Positions 8,342 to 18,213 of a stretch of 64,000 nucleotides of DNA are shown piece after piece. The position numbers were made by a program, and so were the translations under genes. The notes below the pieces were generated by a model, which worked only from the letters and a program-made list of their open reading frames with translations, was not told the origin of the DNA and ran no database searches. The stretch lies in contig NZ_JADDOL010000005.1 in NCBI RefSeq assembly GCF_016906305.1, positions 186,001 to 250,000 on the forward strand, in the 5' to 3' direction. How positions within the stretch are numbered: position 1 is the first letter of the stretch; the number at the start of each line of letters is the position of its first letter. Source of the DNA: Alloalcanivorax marinus (GTDB taxonomy: Bacteria; Pseudomonadota; Gammaproteobacteria; Pseudomonadales; Alcanivoracaceae).

Positions 8342-8755
8342 TCAGGGGCGCACCTTGCCGCGCAGGGCCTTGGTCTGGCCATGCCGGGTCTTTTTGTCCA
8401 TGCGCTTGTTGCGGGCGGCCTTGGAAGGCCGGGTGGCTTTGCGTTTCTTACGCTCCACCGTGGCGCTCTGGATCAGCGCGCGCAGGCGCTCCAGGGCGTC
8501 GTCCAGGTTCTTTTCCTGGGTGCGGAAACGCTGCGCCTTGATCACCACCACGCCCTCCGCGGTGATGCGGCGGTCGGACAGAGCCAGCAGGCGTTCCTTG
8601 TAGAACTCGGGCAGGGAAGAGGCGCGGATGTCGAACCGCAGGTGCACGGCGGAGGCCACCTTGTTGACGTTCTGGCCGCCGGCGCCCTGGGCACGGATCG
8701 CCTGCCACTCGATCTCCGCCTCCGGGATGGTCACGTTGTTGGAGATGTTCAGCAT
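8342..8755 (-). CDS. arfB: Alternative ribosome-rescue factor ArfB (YaeJ)
   Basis: A 137-residue peptidyl-tRNA hydrolase of the class-I release-factor fold, the usual ArfB length. The catalytic GGQ is in RAQGAGGQNVNKVAS near residues 24-28. The C-terminal tail is very basic (ERKKRKATRPSKAARNKRMDKKTRHGQTKALRGK) and in ArfB inserts into the empty mRNA channel of stalled ribosomes. It therefore rescues non-stop complexes without a stop codon. The codon-recognition domain of true release factors is absent, as expected. It sits at the end of the minus-strand run that starts with hisB, with a 35 bp gap from the yaiI-like gene. Confidence 0.94.
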   Translation of the reverse strand: MLNISNNVTIPEAEIEWQAIRAQGAGGQNVNKVASAVHLRFDIRASSLPEFYKERLLALSDRRITAEGVVVIKAQRFRTQEKNLDDALERLRALIQSATVERKKRKATRPSKAARNKRMDKKTRHGQTKALRGKVRP

Positions 8756-8790
8756 GCTCCGTCCTTGAAGGTTGCGTCGTCGATACCGCG

Positions 8791-9243
8791 TCAGCGGGCG
8801 CGGGCGAGAAACCGGTCCAGGGCGTTGGCGAAGGTCTGCACGTCGCCCTTGCTCAGCGACGAGGGCCCGCCGGTCTGTACCCCGGCGGAACGCAGCTCCT
8901 CCATGAAGTCGCGGCGACCGAGATGTTCACGGATGCTCTCCGCGTCGTAAAGCGTGCCACGGGGGTTGAGCGCCGTGCCACCGCTTTCCACCACCCGGGC
9001 GGCCAGCGGTATGTCACCGGTGATCACCAGATCCCCGGCGCTCACCTGGGCGGCGATGTGATCGTCCGCCTTGTCGAAGCCCGACGCCACCTGGGTGGAG
9101 CGCAGGTACGGCGAGCGCGGCACGCGGATGTGGTGATTGGCCACCAGCGTGGTGGTGATGCCCAGCCGGTTGGCGGCGCGGAACAGGACGTCCCGGATTA
9201 CCGCCGGGCAGGCGTCCGCGTCCACCCAGATCTTCAACGTCAC
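8791..9243 (-). CDS. YaiI/YqxD family protein (DUF188)
   Basis: A 150-residue protein read from GTG at 9243, with GGAG five bases upstream; longer readings run through hisF in a different frame and are artefacts. It shows the DUF188 signature at the start (IWVDADACPAVIRDVL), the NHHIRVPRSPYL element and GDLVITGDIPLAARVVESGGTALNPRG. The acidic residues resemble a PIN-like nuclease fold, but no activity is established for YaiI/YqxD proteins. Size matches E. coli YaiI. It follows hisF by 15 bp, so it is probably the distal part of the his operon transcript. Confidence 0.9.
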   Translation of the reverse strand: MTLKIWVDADACPAVIRDVLFRAANRLGITTTLVANHHIRVPRSPYLRSTQVASGFDKADDHIAAQVSAGDLVITGDIPLAARVVESGGTALNPRGTLYDAESIREHLGRRDFMEELRSAGVQTGGPSSLSKGDVQTFANALDRFLARAR

Positions 9244-9257
9244 CCCGTCTCCTTGCG

Positions 9258-10031
9258 TCAGAGGCGCATCTCGATGCCGGCGCGGGCCATGTATTCCTTG
9301 GCCTCGGCGATGGAGTACTCGCCGAAGTGGAAGATCGAGGCCGCCAGCACCGCGTCGGCGCCGCCCTGGATCACCCCGTCCACCAGATGCTGCAGGTTGC
9401 CGACGCCGCCGGAGGCGATCACCGGCACCGGCACCGCGTCGGAAATGCCGCGGGTCAGGGCGATGTCGAACCCGTTCTTGGTGCCGTCCCGGTCCATGCT
9501 GGTGAGCAGGATTTCGCCGGCGCCGTAATCGGTCATGCGCTTCGCCCATTCGATGGCGTCGATGCCGGTGGGCTTGCGGCCACCGTGGGTGAAGATTTCC
9601 CAGCGGTTGTTTTCGCTCTCGCCGCTGACCTTCTTGGCGTCGATGGCCACCACGATGCACTGGGAGCCGAACCGTTGTGCCGCCTCGCGCACGAAGTCCG
9701 GATCCTTGACCGCCGCCGAGTTGATGCTGACCTTGTCGGCCCCGGCATTGAGCAGGTTGCGGATATCCTGAATGGTGCGCACGCCACCGCCCACGGTAAG
9801 CGGGATGAACACCTGGCTGGCCATGCGCTCCACGGTTTCCAGGGTGGTGTCCCGGTCCTGGTGGCTGGCGGTGATGTCCAGGAAGGTGATCTCGTCGGCG
9901 CCGGCCTCGTTATAGCGGCGCGCCACTTCCACCGGGTCGCCGGCGTCACGGATCTCGACGAACCTGACCCCTTTGACCACCCGGCCGGCGTCCACGTCGA
10001 GACAGGGGATGATGCGTTTTGCCAGCGTCAT
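9258..10031 (-). CDS. hisF: Imidazole glycerol phosphate synthase subunit HisF
   Basis: A 257-residue (beta/alpha)8 barrel, normal HisF length, starting at ATG 10031 ([21 protein letters not shown]) with GAGGG upstream. HisF is the cyclase half of IGP synthase: it uses ammonia channelled from HisH to turn PRFAR into IGP and AICAR. The two catalytic aspartates are visible as CLDVDAG (D11) and VAIDAKK (about D130). The phosphate-binding loops LTVGGGVRT and IASGGVGN are intact. It lies 10 bp after hisA and in the order hisB-hisH-hisA-hisF. Confidence 0.97.
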   Translation of the reverse strand: MTLAKRIIPCLDVDAGRVVKGVRFVEIRDAGDPVEVARRYNEAGADEITFLDITASHQDRDTTLETVERMASQVFIPLTVGGGVRTIQDIRNLLNAGADKVSINSAAVKDPDFVREAAQRFGSQCIVVAIDAKKVSGESENNRWEIFTHGGRKPTGIDAIEWAKRMTDYGAGEILLTSMDRDGTKNGFDIALTRGISDAVPVPVIASGGVGNLQHLVDGVIQGGADAVLAASIFHFGEYSIAEAKEYMARAGIEMRL

Positions 10032-10041
10032 GTCGCGGCCC

Positions 10042-10824
10042 TCATTCACGTACTCCACTGCCGGTGGTGCCGGACATGCCGGGCCCACGGGAATCCAGCT
10101 CGTCGGCCAGCGCCTGGCCCTTCTCGAAGTCCAGGCTGCCCTCGTAGATGGCGCGCCCGGTGATGGCGGCGGTGATGCCGGCGGACTGGCTGCCGCACAG
10201 CTTGCGCACGTCTTCCAGGTCGGTGATGCCGCCGGAGGCGATCACCGGGATGGAAACGGCGTCGGCCAGCCGCTCGGTGGCTTCCACGTTGACGCCCTGC
10301 AGCATGCCGTCGCGGCTGATGTCGGTATAGACGATGGCGACCACGCCGTCGTCCTCGAACTGGCGGGCCAGGTCCACCACGTCGATATCGGTGACCTCGG
10401 CCCAGCCGTCGGTGGCCACCTTACCGTCCTTGGCGTCCAGGCCGACGATGATGTGGCCCGGGAACCGGCGGCACATGTCCTTGACGAATTGCGGTTCCTT
10501 CACCGCCTTGGTGCCGATGATCACCCACTGCACGCCGGCGTCCAGGTAGGCCTGGATGGTCTCGGCGCTGCGGATACCGCCGCCGATCTGGATCGGCAGG
10601 CCGGGATGGGCGCGGGCAATGGCCCGCACGATTTCGCCGTTCACCGGCTCTCCGGCGAAGGCGCCGTTCAGGTCCACCAGATGCAGGCGGCGGGCGCCCT
10701 TTTGCACCCAGTGATCGGCCACCGAAACCGGGTCTTCGGAGAACACCGTGTCATCGTCCATGCGGCCCTGCTTGAGGCGCACGCATTTACCGTCCTTGAG
10801 GTCGATGGCGGGAATCAGCTGCAT
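10042..10824 (-). CDS. hisA: Phosphoribosylformimino-5-aminoimidazole carboxamide ribotide isomerase HisA
   Basis: A 260-residue (beta/alpha)8 barrel that isomerises ProFAR to PRFAR in histidine synthesis. The N-terminal [17 protein letters not shown] carries the catalytic base Asp8. The second catalytic aspartate lies in [14 protein letters not shown] (about residue 130), and the phosphate loops IQIGGGIRS and IASGGITD are present. The C-terminal tail ([17 protein letters not shown]) is longer than usual and low in complexity. It is separated from hisH by about 100 bp that contain a tandem repeat, while hisF follows within 10 bp. Confidence 0.97.
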   Translation of the reverse strand: MQLIPAIDLKDGKCVRLKQGRMDDDTVFSEDPVSVADHWVQKGARRLHLVDLNGAFAGEPVNGEIVRAIARAHPGLPIQIGGGIRSAETIQAYLDAGVQWVIIGTKAVKEPQFVKDMCRRFPGHIIVGLDAKDGKVATDGWAEVTDIDVVDLARQFEDDGVVAIVYTDISRDGMLQGVNVEATERLADAVSIPVIASGGITDLEDVRKLCGSQSAGITAAITGRAIYEGSLDFEKGQALADELDSRGPGMSGTTGSGVRE

Positions 10825-10878
10825 GGGGTTCTCTCTTTCGATTCAGGATTTTCAAAAAGGGCGAGCCAGCGGCGTGGA

Positions 10879-10940
10879 AATTCAGCGCCGCCAGCGCCAA
10901 TACCAGGGCCGCCAGCGCGAATATCAAGGCTGCCAGCGCA
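10879..10940. repeat. Tandem 20-21 bp repeat derived from the 3' end of hisH
   Basis: Three consecutive imperfect copies of a 20-21 bp unit, each ending in GCCAGCGC on the plus strand: 10879-10898, 10899-10919 and 10920-10940. The last unit contains the final codons and stop of hisH (TGG CAG CCT TGA read on the minus strand). The other two lie in the hisH-hisA gap. This looks like slippage duplication of the hisH terminus, giving an intercistronic spacer of about 100 bp in an otherwise compact operon. Confidence 0.8.
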
Positions 10941-11568
10941 GGAAGTTGCCCAGCAGCCGCAGGCCGGCGTCGGCGCTTTTTTCCGGGTGGAACTGCACCG
11001 CGAACACATTGTGCTTGGCGACGGCGGCGGCGAACGGCAGGCCGTACTCGCAGCGCCCGGCCATTTCCTCCTCCGGCACCTCGACGGCGCAGTAGCTGTG
11101 CACGAAGTAGAAGCGGCTGTTGTCGTCGATGCCGTCCCAGAGCGGGTGGTCCACGGTCTGCCGCACCTGGTTCCAGCCCATGTGCGGCACTTTCAGACGG
11201 CCGCCGGTCTCGCCGTACTGTTCGCCGAAGAAGCGCACCCGGCCGGCGAACACGCCCAGGCAGTCGACGCCGTCGTTCTCCTCGCTGTGGTCCATCATCG
11301 CCTGCATGCCCACGCAGATGCCGAGCACCGGCTTATGGGCGTCGATGGCGTCGAGGATGGCCCGGTCCAGGCCGGTTTCGGTGATCACCTTGATGCAGTC
11401 GCGGATCGCGCCGACACCGGGAAACACCACCCGGTCGGCGGCGCGCAGGGCGTCCGGATCACCGGTGATGTGAATGCGCTGGCCGTCGGCGGCCATCTTC
11501 TCCAGCGCCTTGCCGGCGGAGTGAAGATTGCCCATGCCGTAATCGACCACGGCCACGGTTTCAGTCAT
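10924..11568 (-). CDS. hisH: Imidazole glycerol phosphate synthase glutaminase subunit HisH
   Basis: A 214-residue class-I glutamine amidotransferase, starting at ATG 11568 (MTETVAVVDYGMGN) with GAGG upstream. HisH hydrolyses glutamine and feeds ammonia to HisF. The catalytic triad is visible: Cys in PVLGICVGMQAM, and His and Glu in VQFHPEKS near the C-terminus. The oxyanion-strand motif VVFPGVGA is present. The last codons are duplicated downstream as a tandem repeat. The frame is intact and the protein ends at the usual LGNFLRW. Confidence 0.96.
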   Translation of the reverse strand: MTETVAVVDYGMGNLHSAGKALEKMAADGQRIHITGDPDALRAADRVVFPGVGAIRDCIKVITETGLDRAILDAIDAHKPVLGICVGMQAMMDHSEENDGVDCLGVFAGRVRFFGEQYGETGGRLKVPHMGWNQVRQTVDHPLWDGIDDNSRFYFVHSYCAVEVPEEEMAGRCEYGLPFAAAVAKHNVFAVQFHPEKSADAGLRLLGNFLRWQP

Positions 11569-11636
11569 GGGGGAGCCTCTATCCAATACGCTTGCACAAA
11601 ATAGCAAGTCAGCATTGACTTACTATTAGAGCAAAT

Positions 11637-12248
11637 TTAGGAATTGTCAGCCTCGGTCAGGGTACCCTTGGTGCTGGGCGTCACGCCGTCCATGCGCGGG
11701 TCCGGTTCCACCGCCACCCGCAGGGCCCGGCCGAACGCCTTGAACACGGTTTCGGCCTGGTGGTGGGCGTTCTTGCCGCGCAGATTGTCGATGTGCACGG
11801 TGATCATGGCGTGGTTCACCAGCCCCTGGAAGAACTCGTAGAACAGGTCCACGTCGAAGCCGCCGATCTGGCCGCGGGTGAAATCCACGAACATTTCCAG
11901 ACCCGGGCGGCCGGACAGGTCGATCACCACCCGCGACAGGGCCTCGTCCAGGGGCACATAGCTGTGGCCGTAACGGCGCACGCCCTTCTTGTCGCCCCAG
12001 GCCCGGGCCAGGGCCTGGCCCAGGGTGATGCCGATGTCTTCCACGGTATGGTGGGCATCGATGTGCAGGTCACCGTCGGCGTGGATCTCCAGGTCGATCA
12101 GGCCGTGGCGGGCCACCTGGTCGAGCATGTGCTCCAGGAACGGCAGGCCGGTGTCCAGCTTGCTGTGCCCGGTGCCGTCCAGATTCACGCTGACGCGGAT
12201 CTTGGTCTCCAGGGTGTTGCGCTCCACGGTGGCGCGGCGTTCGCTCAT
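11637..12248 (-). CDS. hisB: Imidazoleglycerol-phosphate dehydratase HisB
   Basis: A 203-residue monofunctional HisB, starting at ATG 12248 ([17 protein letters not shown]) with GGAGG eight bases upstream. It dehydrates imidazole glycerol phosphate to imidazole acetol phosphate. The two manganese-binding motifs of the pseudo-twofold fold are visible: [10 protein letters not shown] and NAHHQAE. The N-terminal histidinol-phosphatase domain of enteric HisB is absent, which is the normal state in Pseudomonas-like bacteria. It is the first gene of the hisB-H-A-F run and is divergent from the small GNAT gene with 86 bp between the starts. Confidence 0.96.
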   Translation of the reverse strand: MSERRATVERNTLETKIRVSVNLDGTGHSKLDTGLPFLEHMLDQVARHGLIDLEIHADGDLHIDAHHTVEDIGITLGQALARAWGDKKGVRRYGHSYVPLDEALSRVVIDLSGRPGLEMFVDFTRGQIGGFDVDLFYEFFQGLVNHAMITVHIDNLRGKNAHHQAETVFKAFGRALRVAVEPDPRMDGVTPSTKGTLTEADNS

Positions 12249-12334
12249 CGGTACCTCCAGAAAACAGAACCCCGTATTATACGTGCCCCCCGCGCCCCTC
12301 ACCAGCGGGCGCGCCATCGCGTTTGGGAGACCGC

Positions 12335-12646
12335 ATGCCGATCACCGTCGAATTTCACCCGTCCCGCCCGGAATTGGCGCAAACCTTCGCCCAGGTACTG
12401 CGCGACGATCCGGACTACGCCGCCGAACTGGAGTTGACCCTGCAGGAAGGTGCCGCCAACGGCGGCGAAATCGCCGCCGCCCATTTCAACGGCCGGCCGG
12501 TGGGCGTGGCCGTGCTGCACGGCGACAATCTGGCCTGGATGGTGATTCACCCGGCCACCCGCGGGCGCGGCGTGGGCCGGGATTTCCTGCGCGGCATCGA
12601 AGCGAAGCTGGGCCACGGCGTTACGTTGCCGGAGAAATGTCGCTAG
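12335..12646 (+). CDS. Small GNAT-fold protein, possibly PanZ-like
   Basis: A 103-residue protein from ATG 12335 ([10 protein letters not shown]), with GGGAG upstream. It has a partial GNAT acyltransferase core: the acetyl-CoA pyrophosphate loop is visible as [10 protein letters not shown], preceded by a beta strand [12 protein letters not shown], and an earlier [16 protein letters not shown] strand pair. It resembles the PanD-maturation factor PanZ/PanM in size and layout but is shorter (about 127 residues in E. coli). The C-terminal strand of a full GNAT fold seems missing, and the stop abuts an inverted-repeat element. It could be a complete short regulator or a truncated acetyltransferase; I cannot decide. 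Confidence 0.6.
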   Translation: MPITVEFHPSRPELAQTFAQVLRDDPDYAAELELTLQEGAANGGEIAAAHFNGRPVGVAVLHGDNLAWMVIHPATRGRGVGRDFLRGIEAKLGHGVTLPEKCR

Positions 12647-12670
12647 CGGCCTTTGGCCGCGATACAGGTT

Positions 12671-12802
12671 GCAGGATACAGGATACAGGCGCGGTGAGGG
12701 CCGAGGAGCCTGCCACGCCGTGCCCGCGCAGCACCGGTTCGGCGCGGGGCCGGAGCGAGCAGAACGCACCGAGCGAGTCCCGCGCCTGTATCCTGCATCC
12801 TG
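12671..12802. repeat. Long inverted-repeat element between convergent genes
   Basis: The left arm at 12671-12693 (CAGGATACAGGATACAGGCGCG) is mirrored by the right arm at 12780-12801 (CGCGCCTGTATCCTGCATCCTG). The spacer of roughly 85 bp is very GC-rich and has further internal complementarity. The left arm itself holds two tandem copies of CAGGATA. The element fills most of the 166 bp gap between the small GNAT gene and the sensor kinase. It may be a non-autonomous mobile repeat (MITE-like) or a transcription barrier; no open frame is present. Confidence 0.65.
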
Positions 12803-12812
12803 AATCGTCCTT

Positions 12813-14837
12813 TCAGGCCAAAGGCAGCCGGATCACCAGGGCGAAGCCGGTGCCCGGCCCGTCGCTTTCCGCCCAGATGCGGCCCCCGGCCTGCTCGATC
12901 ATGACCCGCGCCATGGCCAGGGACAGGCCATAGCCTTCCTCGTGGTGCCGTGAGCCGACCACGAAGAACGGCTCGAACAGGCTTTCCAACTGATCCGGCC
13001 CGGCACCCCGGCCGTGGTCGCGCACGCGAATCTGCGCCTCGCCGGCCAGGGCCCGCCCGGTCACCTCGATGCTGCCCCCGGGGCCGCCGAAGCGGATCGC
13101 GTTGTCCAGGGCCATGCCCAGCACCTCACCCAGCTCCCCTTCATCGGCGAGCACGGTAAGATCCGCGTCCATATCCGCGTTCACGGTCAGCCCCTGCCGG
13201 GCCAGCACTCCGGCGCGGCTGGCCAGCAGGGCATCCAGCAGAGCGCCGGGGCGGCAGCGCCGCGCCGCCGGCGGCCGGTCCCGGTCGGCCAGATCGAAAT
13301 AGCGCAGCGAGGTGCTGACCATGCCGATCAGCCGCTTCTGTCCCTTGCGCACCAGCTGCCAGACGCCTTCCTGATCGTCCCCGCTTCCCAGGGAGTCGGC
13401 GGCGCCGATCCAGTTGATCGGCGTGTTCAGCTCATGGCTGACGTACTGCAAAAAGGTGGATTTGTCCCGGTTCATCTGCTCGATCTCGGCCAGGTGCCGC
13501 TCCAGAGTGTCCCGCGACTGGCGGGCCAGCAGATTGCGCTCCTGCTCCAGAAAGCGGATCCGGTCGCCCAGGGCCAGGGACAGCATCACCACCACCCAGA
13601 GCGCGCCCAGGTGCGGCAGCATGCTGATCAGCGAGTCGTAGGGAATCCAGTCCAGATTGCCCAGCACGAACACGAAGATCAGCCCCAGAAACACGAACCA
13701 GGCGGCCACGTACAGCCGCGCCGCCCGATAACCCGCCGACCACACCGTCCAGCCCAGCCAGCTGAACAGCAGCACGGTGACCACCACCAGCAGGGTGGAC
13801 AGGTAGTAGGACCAGGGCGCGGCCACCAGCAGCTGCACCGGCAACAGCAGCGCCACGCCCAGCAGGTACCCCCGGATCAGCCGGTCGTAACGGGGGAAGC
13901 GCTCTTTGAGGCTCAAAAAATGGCGCGAGTACATGGCCAGCGCCGGCGTGCAGATAAAAATCCCCAGCCAGTAGTATTCGTTGAGCTTGGGCACCGACGG
14001 CCACAGAAACTGCAGCCCGAAGCCGTTCACGTTCAGGTTGAACACCGTGATGCCCACCAGGAACGCCACGAAATACAGGTACACCGGCTCCTTGAGGGAC
14101 AGCGCCAGCAGCGCGTTGTAGACCACCATGATCAACAGGCAGCCGTAGAAAATGCCGTACACCAGCAGATCCCGATAGGTGTATTCCACCAGCCCGCTGG
14201 CGCTGTACAGCATCGGCGACATGTTCAGGGCGCCCTTGCCGCTGACGCGCACGAAATAGTCCCGGTCCGCCGACACCGAGGTATCCAGCGGAAAAATAAA
14301 CGCCCGGTGTTTCATCAAGCGATGATCGAACGGCAGGGTGTCGCCCATGTCCACCCGCCGGTAGCCACCGTCGGGCAGGGGCGCGAACAGGGTAATGTGG
14401 TCGAGAATCGGGTAGCGCTCCACCAGGTACCAGTCCTCGCCGGCCACGCCACGGGCGTCCACCGCGAAGCGCAGCCAGATCACACTGCCGGTGAAACCGA
14501 AATTGAGGGCATCGCTGTGATTGGCCTGGAAGCGGCTGGCGAAGCGGTCGCGCACCGCCTGGAAGTCCCAGCCGCCCTCCGGGTCCACCAGCACCGACAT
14601 ATGGCGCGCCACGGCCACCGCGTCCCGCTCACCGGTGAGCACGGCGGGGGTGCCGTCGGCGGCGCGGGCGATGCCGCCCATCGCCACCAGGATCAGTAAC
14701 CCCGCCCACACCAGGATATTACGGAACTTTAACAAAAGAAGGCCCCCAAAGCGTGATACTGGAGCATGCGCCTGCGAGCTTCGCGCCGGCCCGTCCGTGC
14801 GCGCTATACTCGAAGGCTTATTGTCATGCGTTATCAT
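12813..14837 (-). CDS. 7TM-DISM sensor histidine kinase
   Basis: Up to 674 residues. The layout is: signal/TM segment (residues 38-58, ILVWAGLLILVAMGGIARA), periplasmic 7TMR-DISMED2-type beta domain (about 65-205), seven transmembrane helices (about 215-415), a coiled linker, then a HisKA dimerisation domain with phospho-acceptor H468 in FLQYVSHELNTPINW, and a HATPase domain with N box (LGMALDNAIRFGG) and G boxes (DHGRGAGP, EGYGLSLAMARVM). Ligand is unknown; the family senses extracellular carbohydrate-like or other small ligands. The first 36 residues look non-coding in character, so translation may start at a TTG near 14733. No response regulator gene is adjacent (orphan kinase). Confidence 0.85.
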   Translation of the reverse strand: MITHDNKPSSIARTDGPARSSQAHAPVSRFGGLLLLKFRNILVWAGLLILVAMGGIARAADGTPAVLTGERDAVAVARHMSVLVDPEGGWDFQAVRDRFASRFQANHSDALNFGFTGSVIWLRFAVDARGVAGEDWYLVERYPILDHITLFAPLPDGGYRRVDMGDTLPFDHRLMKHRAFIFPLDTSVSADRDYFVRVSGKGALNMSPMLYSASGLVEYTYRDLLVYGIFYGCLLIMVVYNALLALSLKEPVYLYFVAFLVGITVFNLNVNGFGLQFLWPSVPKLNEYYWLGIFICTPALAMYSRHFLSLKERFPRYDRLIRGYLLGVALLLPVQLLVAAPWSYYLSTLLVVVTVLLFSWLGWTVWSAGYRAARLYVAAWFVFLGLIFVFVLGNLDWIPYDSLISMLPHLGALWVVVMLSLALGDRIRFLEQERNLLARQSRDTLERHLAEIEQMNRDKSTFLQYVSHELNTPINWIGAADSLGSGDDQEGVWQLVRKGQKRLIGMVSTSLRYFDLADRDRPPAARRCRPGALLDALLASRAGVLARQGLTVNADMDADLTVLADEGELGEVLGMALDNAIRFGGPGGSIEVTGRALAGEAQIRVRDHGRGAGPDQLESLFEPFFVVGSRHHEEGYGLSLAMARVMIEQAGGRIWAESDGPGTGFALVIRLPLA

Positions 14838-14890
14838 GTCCCGCAGATATAATCCCGGCCCCCGGCCCGGGGCGCAAGGAGAGGCTTGTT

Positions 14891-17122
14891 ATGGCACGCG
14901 CGATAAAAATCGTCGTTATCGTCCTGGTGGCCATTGTGGTGCTGCTGGCCGCCACGGTGTTCGTGATCACCCAGGTGATCGATCCCAACGACTTCAAACC
15001 GCAGATCCGTGAGCAAGCGCTCTCCCAGGCCAATCTGGAACTGGAGATCCCCGGCGAGCTGGATTGGCAGTTCTGGCCCAGCCTGGGCGTCAGCCTGGGC
15101 CGCACCGAGGCCCGCCTGCCCGGCGAGGAAGACCTGTTCGCCGCCATCGACAGCGCCAGCGTCGGCGTCGCCCTGTGGCCGCTGCTGTTCGGCAACGTGC
15201 AAATGGACGGCGTCACCCTGGACGGCCTGGAGCTGAACCTGGTGGAAACCGCCGACGGCGGCAACTGGGAGAAAATCGGCCCGCAAGACGGCGCCGCCGA
15301 CGAAGCCACCCCGGACCAGCCCGCCACCGAACAGGAAGAAGGCGGCGCCATGGACATCCCGCTGACCATCCCCAGCGTGGCCATCACCAACGGTCAGGTG
15401 CGCTACCGCAACACCACCGACGGCACCGACATCCGCGTGGAGCATTTCAACTTCAACGCCCAGGACGTGAGCCTGGAAGAGCCGTTCCCGATGCAGCTCT
15501 CCCTGCGCTACCAGGACCAGAGCGACGTGCGCGTGGACCTGAACCTGGACACCACCCTGGCCGCCGACCTGAACACCAACCACTTCGTGCTCGACCCGAT
15601 GACCCTGGACGCCCAGATCGGCGGCCTTACCGTCAATCCCGTGGACGTGCATCTCGAGCAGAAGCTGGACGTGAACCTGGACGAGGACCGGGCCGCCGTC
15701 ACCGACCTGGTGCTGGAAGCGGCCGGCACCCGCACCACCGGCCAGGCCACCGTGACCGGCCTGACCGGCGAAATGAAAGTGGCCGGCCAGATCAATACCG
15801 CTCCGTTCGACGTCAACAAGGCCCTGGAGGCCATCGGCGAGCAGCCCATCGAAACCCGTGACGACGCGGCGCTCAGCAAGGTGGCCCTGGACGCCACCCT
15901 GGCCGGCCCCGCCGGCAGCGTGATGGCCGACCCGCTCAAGGTGACCCTGGACGGCAGCACCCTCAGCGGCAAGGCCGGCCTGGAGAGCCTGGACACCGGC
16001 AAGATCGTGTTTGACCTGGTGCTCGACAAGATCACCCTGGACGGCTATCTGCCTCCGGAAAGCGCTGACGACGAGAGCGCCCCGGCCAGCACCGCCGGCG
16101 CCGGCGGCAACGCCGGCAAGCAGGCCGGCACCGAGCAGCTCTCCGAGGCGGAGCTGATTCCGGTGGAGAGCCTGCGGCCGCTGCTGATGGACGGCAAGCT
16201 CAAGATCAACGAATTGAACTACGAGACCATCCAGGCCAAGGACCTGACCGTCAAGGTCACCGCCAACAACGGCGTGCTGCGCCTGGCCCAGGCCTCCGGC
16301 CAGACCCTCAACGGCAGCTTCTCCGGCAGCGGCAGCCTGGACGTCTCCGGCAAAACGCCCCGCATCAACTACAAGCAGCAGGTCACCAGCATGCAACTGC
16401 AGCCGCTGGTCACCCTGGCCCTGGGCGAGGATCTGGCCAAGGGCCTGTTCTCCCTGGACCTGGACTTCAGCGCCTCCGGCAACAGCGAGAAGGCCCTGGT
16501 GCAGTCCGCCAAGGGCAACGCCACCGTCAATCTGGCGGACGGCACGGTGCGCGGCCTCAACCTCTACAACACCCTGGTGGGCGGCGTGAACGACATGCTC
16601 GGCCGCTTCCAGGCGCTCAGCGCCCTGATCCCCAACCAGGAATCCGGCAAGCTGCCGGCGGCGCTGTCCGAGGACACCAAGATCATCGACCTGACCACCA
16701 AGGCCAGCCTGGACAAGCAGGTGGCCAACCTGAACAGCCTGGAAGCCAAGCTGGATAAAGGCACCATTTCCGGCAACGGCTGGCTGAACACCCTGACCCA
16801 GGAGTTCGACCTCAAAATCGGCATGCAGTCCCCGGAACTGGGCGGCAGCAAATACCTGGAAGGTGCCACCTGGCCGCTGCGCTGCCAGGGCAGCCTGGCC
16901 GGCAACCCGGCCAAATGGTGCGGCCCGGACCGCGACGGCTTCGCCAAGATCGCCCAGCAGGCGGCCACCAACGCCGCCAAGAGCAAGCTCAAGGACAAGC
17001 TCGGCATCGACGCGGAAGGCGACACCACCGAGGAAGTGCTCAAGAACGCCGCCAAGCAGAAAGCCGAGGAAAAAATCCAGGAAGAGCTGGGCGACAAACT
17101 CAAGGGGCTGTTCAATCGTTAA
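14891..17122 (+). CDS. asmA: AsmA family inner-membrane protein
   Basis: A 743-residue protein from ATG 14891 ([20 protein letters not shown]), chosen because AGGAGAGG lies just upstream. One N-terminal transmembrane helix anchors a large periplasmic domain. The start of that domain ([40 protein letters not shown]) is the AsmA signature and the C-terminal 300 residues carry the AsmA_2-like repeat with [10 protein letters not shown]. AsmA-like proteins belong to the bridge-like (VPS13/TamB-related) group thought to move phospholipids towards the outer membrane. The extreme C-terminus is a charged Lys/Glu helix. mutY follows after 4 bp, so the two are co-transcribed. Confidence 0.92.
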   Translation: MARAIKIVVIVLVAIVVLLAATVFVITQVIDPNDFKPQIREQALSQANLELEIPGELDWQFWPSLGVSLGRTEARLPGEEDLFAAIDSASVGVALWPLLFGNVQMDGVTLDGLELNLVETADGGNWEKIGPQDGAADEATPDQPATEQEEGGAMDIPLTIPSVAITNGQVRYRNTTDGTDIRVEHFNFNAQDVSLEEPFPMQLSLRYQDQSDVRVDLNLDTTLAADLNTNHFVLDPMTLDAQIGGLTVNPVDVHLEQKLDVNLDEDRAAVTDLVLEAAGTRTTGQATVTGLTGEMKVAGQINTAPFDVNKALEAIGEQPIETRDDAALSKVALDATLAGPAGSVMADPLKVTLDGSTLSGKAGLESLDTGKIVFDLVLDKITLDGYLPPESADDESAPASTAGAGGNAGKQAGTEQLSEAELIPVESLRPLLMDGKLKINELNYETIQAKDLTVKVTANNGVLRLAQASGQTLNGSFSGSGSLDVSGKTPRINYKQQVTSMQLQPLVTLALGEDLAKGLFSLDLDFSASGNSEKALVQSAKGNATVNLADGTVRGLNLYNTLVGGVNDMLGRFQALSALIPNQESGKLPAALSEDTKIIDLTTKASLDKQVANLNSLEAKLDKGTISGNGWLNTLTQEFDLKIGMQSPELGGSKYLEGATWPLRCQGSLAGNPAKWCGPDRDGFAKIAQQAATNAAKSKLKDKLGIDAEGDTTEEVLKNAAKQKAEEKIQEELGDKLKGLFNR

Positions 17123-17126
17123 GGCA

Positions 17127-18194
17127 ATGTTGAGCGAACCCGCCTTCAGCGACGCCGTGCTGGCCTGGTACGACCAGCACGGCCGCAACGACCTGCCCTG
17201 GCAGCACCCGCGCACCCCCTACCGGGTGTGGGTCTCGGAGATCATGCTCCAGCAGACCCAGGTGGCCACCGTGATCGGCTACTTCGAGCGCTTCATGGCC
17301 ACCTTCCCGGACGTGCACGCCCTGGCCGCCGCCGACGTGGACCAGGTGCTGCACCTGTGGACCGGCCTGGGCTACTACGCCCGCGCCCGCAACCTGCACA
17401 AAGCCGCCCGCCAACTGGTGGAGGAGCACGGCGGCGACTTCCCCGAGACCGTGGAGGAAGTGGCCACCCTGCCCGGCATCGGCCGCTCCACCGCCGGCGC
17501 CATCCTGGCGCAAAGCCGTGGCGTGCGCGCCCCGATCCTGGACGGCAACGTCAAACGGGTACTCGCCCGTCTGCACGCCGTGCCCGGCTGGCCCCGCAAG
17601 AAACCGGTGGAAAACCGCCTCTGGGAACTGGCCGAACGGCACACCCCCGATGCCCGGCTGGCGGACTACACCCAGGCGGTCATGGACCTGGGCGCCACCC
17701 TTTGCACCCGCCGCCCGGACTGCCCGCGCTGCCCGGTGATGCACCTCTGCCAGGCCCACGCCGACGGCAATCCCCAGGACTACCCCGGCCGCAAACCGGC
17801 CAAGGACAAACCGGTGCGCGCCACCCGCATGCTGATCCTCCAGGACGACCAGGGCCGCGTCTGGCTGGAACCGCGCCCGCCCAGCGGCATCTGGGGCGGC
17901 CTCTGGTGCTTCCCGCAGCTGGATCCGGAAGACGCCCGCCGCGACGCCCTGGAACGCCGCGGCCTGACCGCTGGCCACCAGGAAAACCTGCCCGGCTTCC
18001 GCCACACCTTCAGCCACTTTCACCTGGACATCGAACCGCAACTGATCCGGGTGGACAGCCACGGCCACGCCGTGCAGGATGCCGCCCAAGGCCGCTGGAT
18101 CGACCCCGCCGCCCCCGGTGAACTGGGCCTGGCGGCACCGGTAAAGAAACTGCTCGACCAGCTCCACGGCCCCCGCCAACGGGGCCTGCTGTAA
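17127..18194 (+). CDS. mutY: A/G-specific adenine glycosylase MutY
   Basis: A 355-residue base-excision enzyme that removes adenine mispaired with 8-oxoguanine. The catalytic Glu (E38) lies in [11 protein letters not shown], the helix-hairpin-helix in [14 protein letters not shown], the catalytic Asp in [12 protein letters not shown], and the four iron-sulfur cysteines follow as [16 protein letters not shown] (C-x6-C-x2-C-x5-C). The C-terminal NUDIX-like domain that reads 8-oxoG starts near residue 235 and includes [12 protein letters not shown] and [12 protein letters not shown]. The ATG at 17127 is just four bases after the asmA stop. mutY-yggX is the classical gene pair in enterobacteria and is kept here. 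Confidence 0.97.
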   Translation: MLSEPAFSDAVLAWYDQHGRNDLPWQHPRTPYRVWVSEIMLQQTQVATVIGYFERFMATFPDVHALAAADVDQVLHLWTGLGYYARARNLHKAARQLVEEHGGDFPETVEEVATLPGIGRSTAGAILAQSRGVRAPILDGNVKRVLARLHAVPGWPRKKPVENRLWELAERHTPDARLADYTQAVMDLGATLCTRRPDCPRCPVMHLCQAHADGNPQDYPGRKPAKDKPVRATRMLILQDDQGRVWLEPRPPSGIWGGLWCFPQLDPEDARRDALERRGLTAGHQENLPGFRHTFSHFHLDIEPQLIRVDSHGHAVQDAAQGRWIDPAAPGELGLAAPVKKLLDQLHGPRQRGLL

Positions 18195-18213
18195 ACCGAA
18201 CCACGAGGACGCC

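Noticed and set aside
12323..12334. TTG start of the GNAT gene at 12323 and similar upstream in-frame starts of hisB, hisF, hisH, exbD and glnT
   Set aside because: In each case a better ribosome-binding site and a family-typical N-terminus support the internal ATG that I used.
14834..17215. A 793-codon open frame opposite asmA
   Set aside because: Antisense shadow of asmA with the same biased composition and no ribosome-binding site or family.
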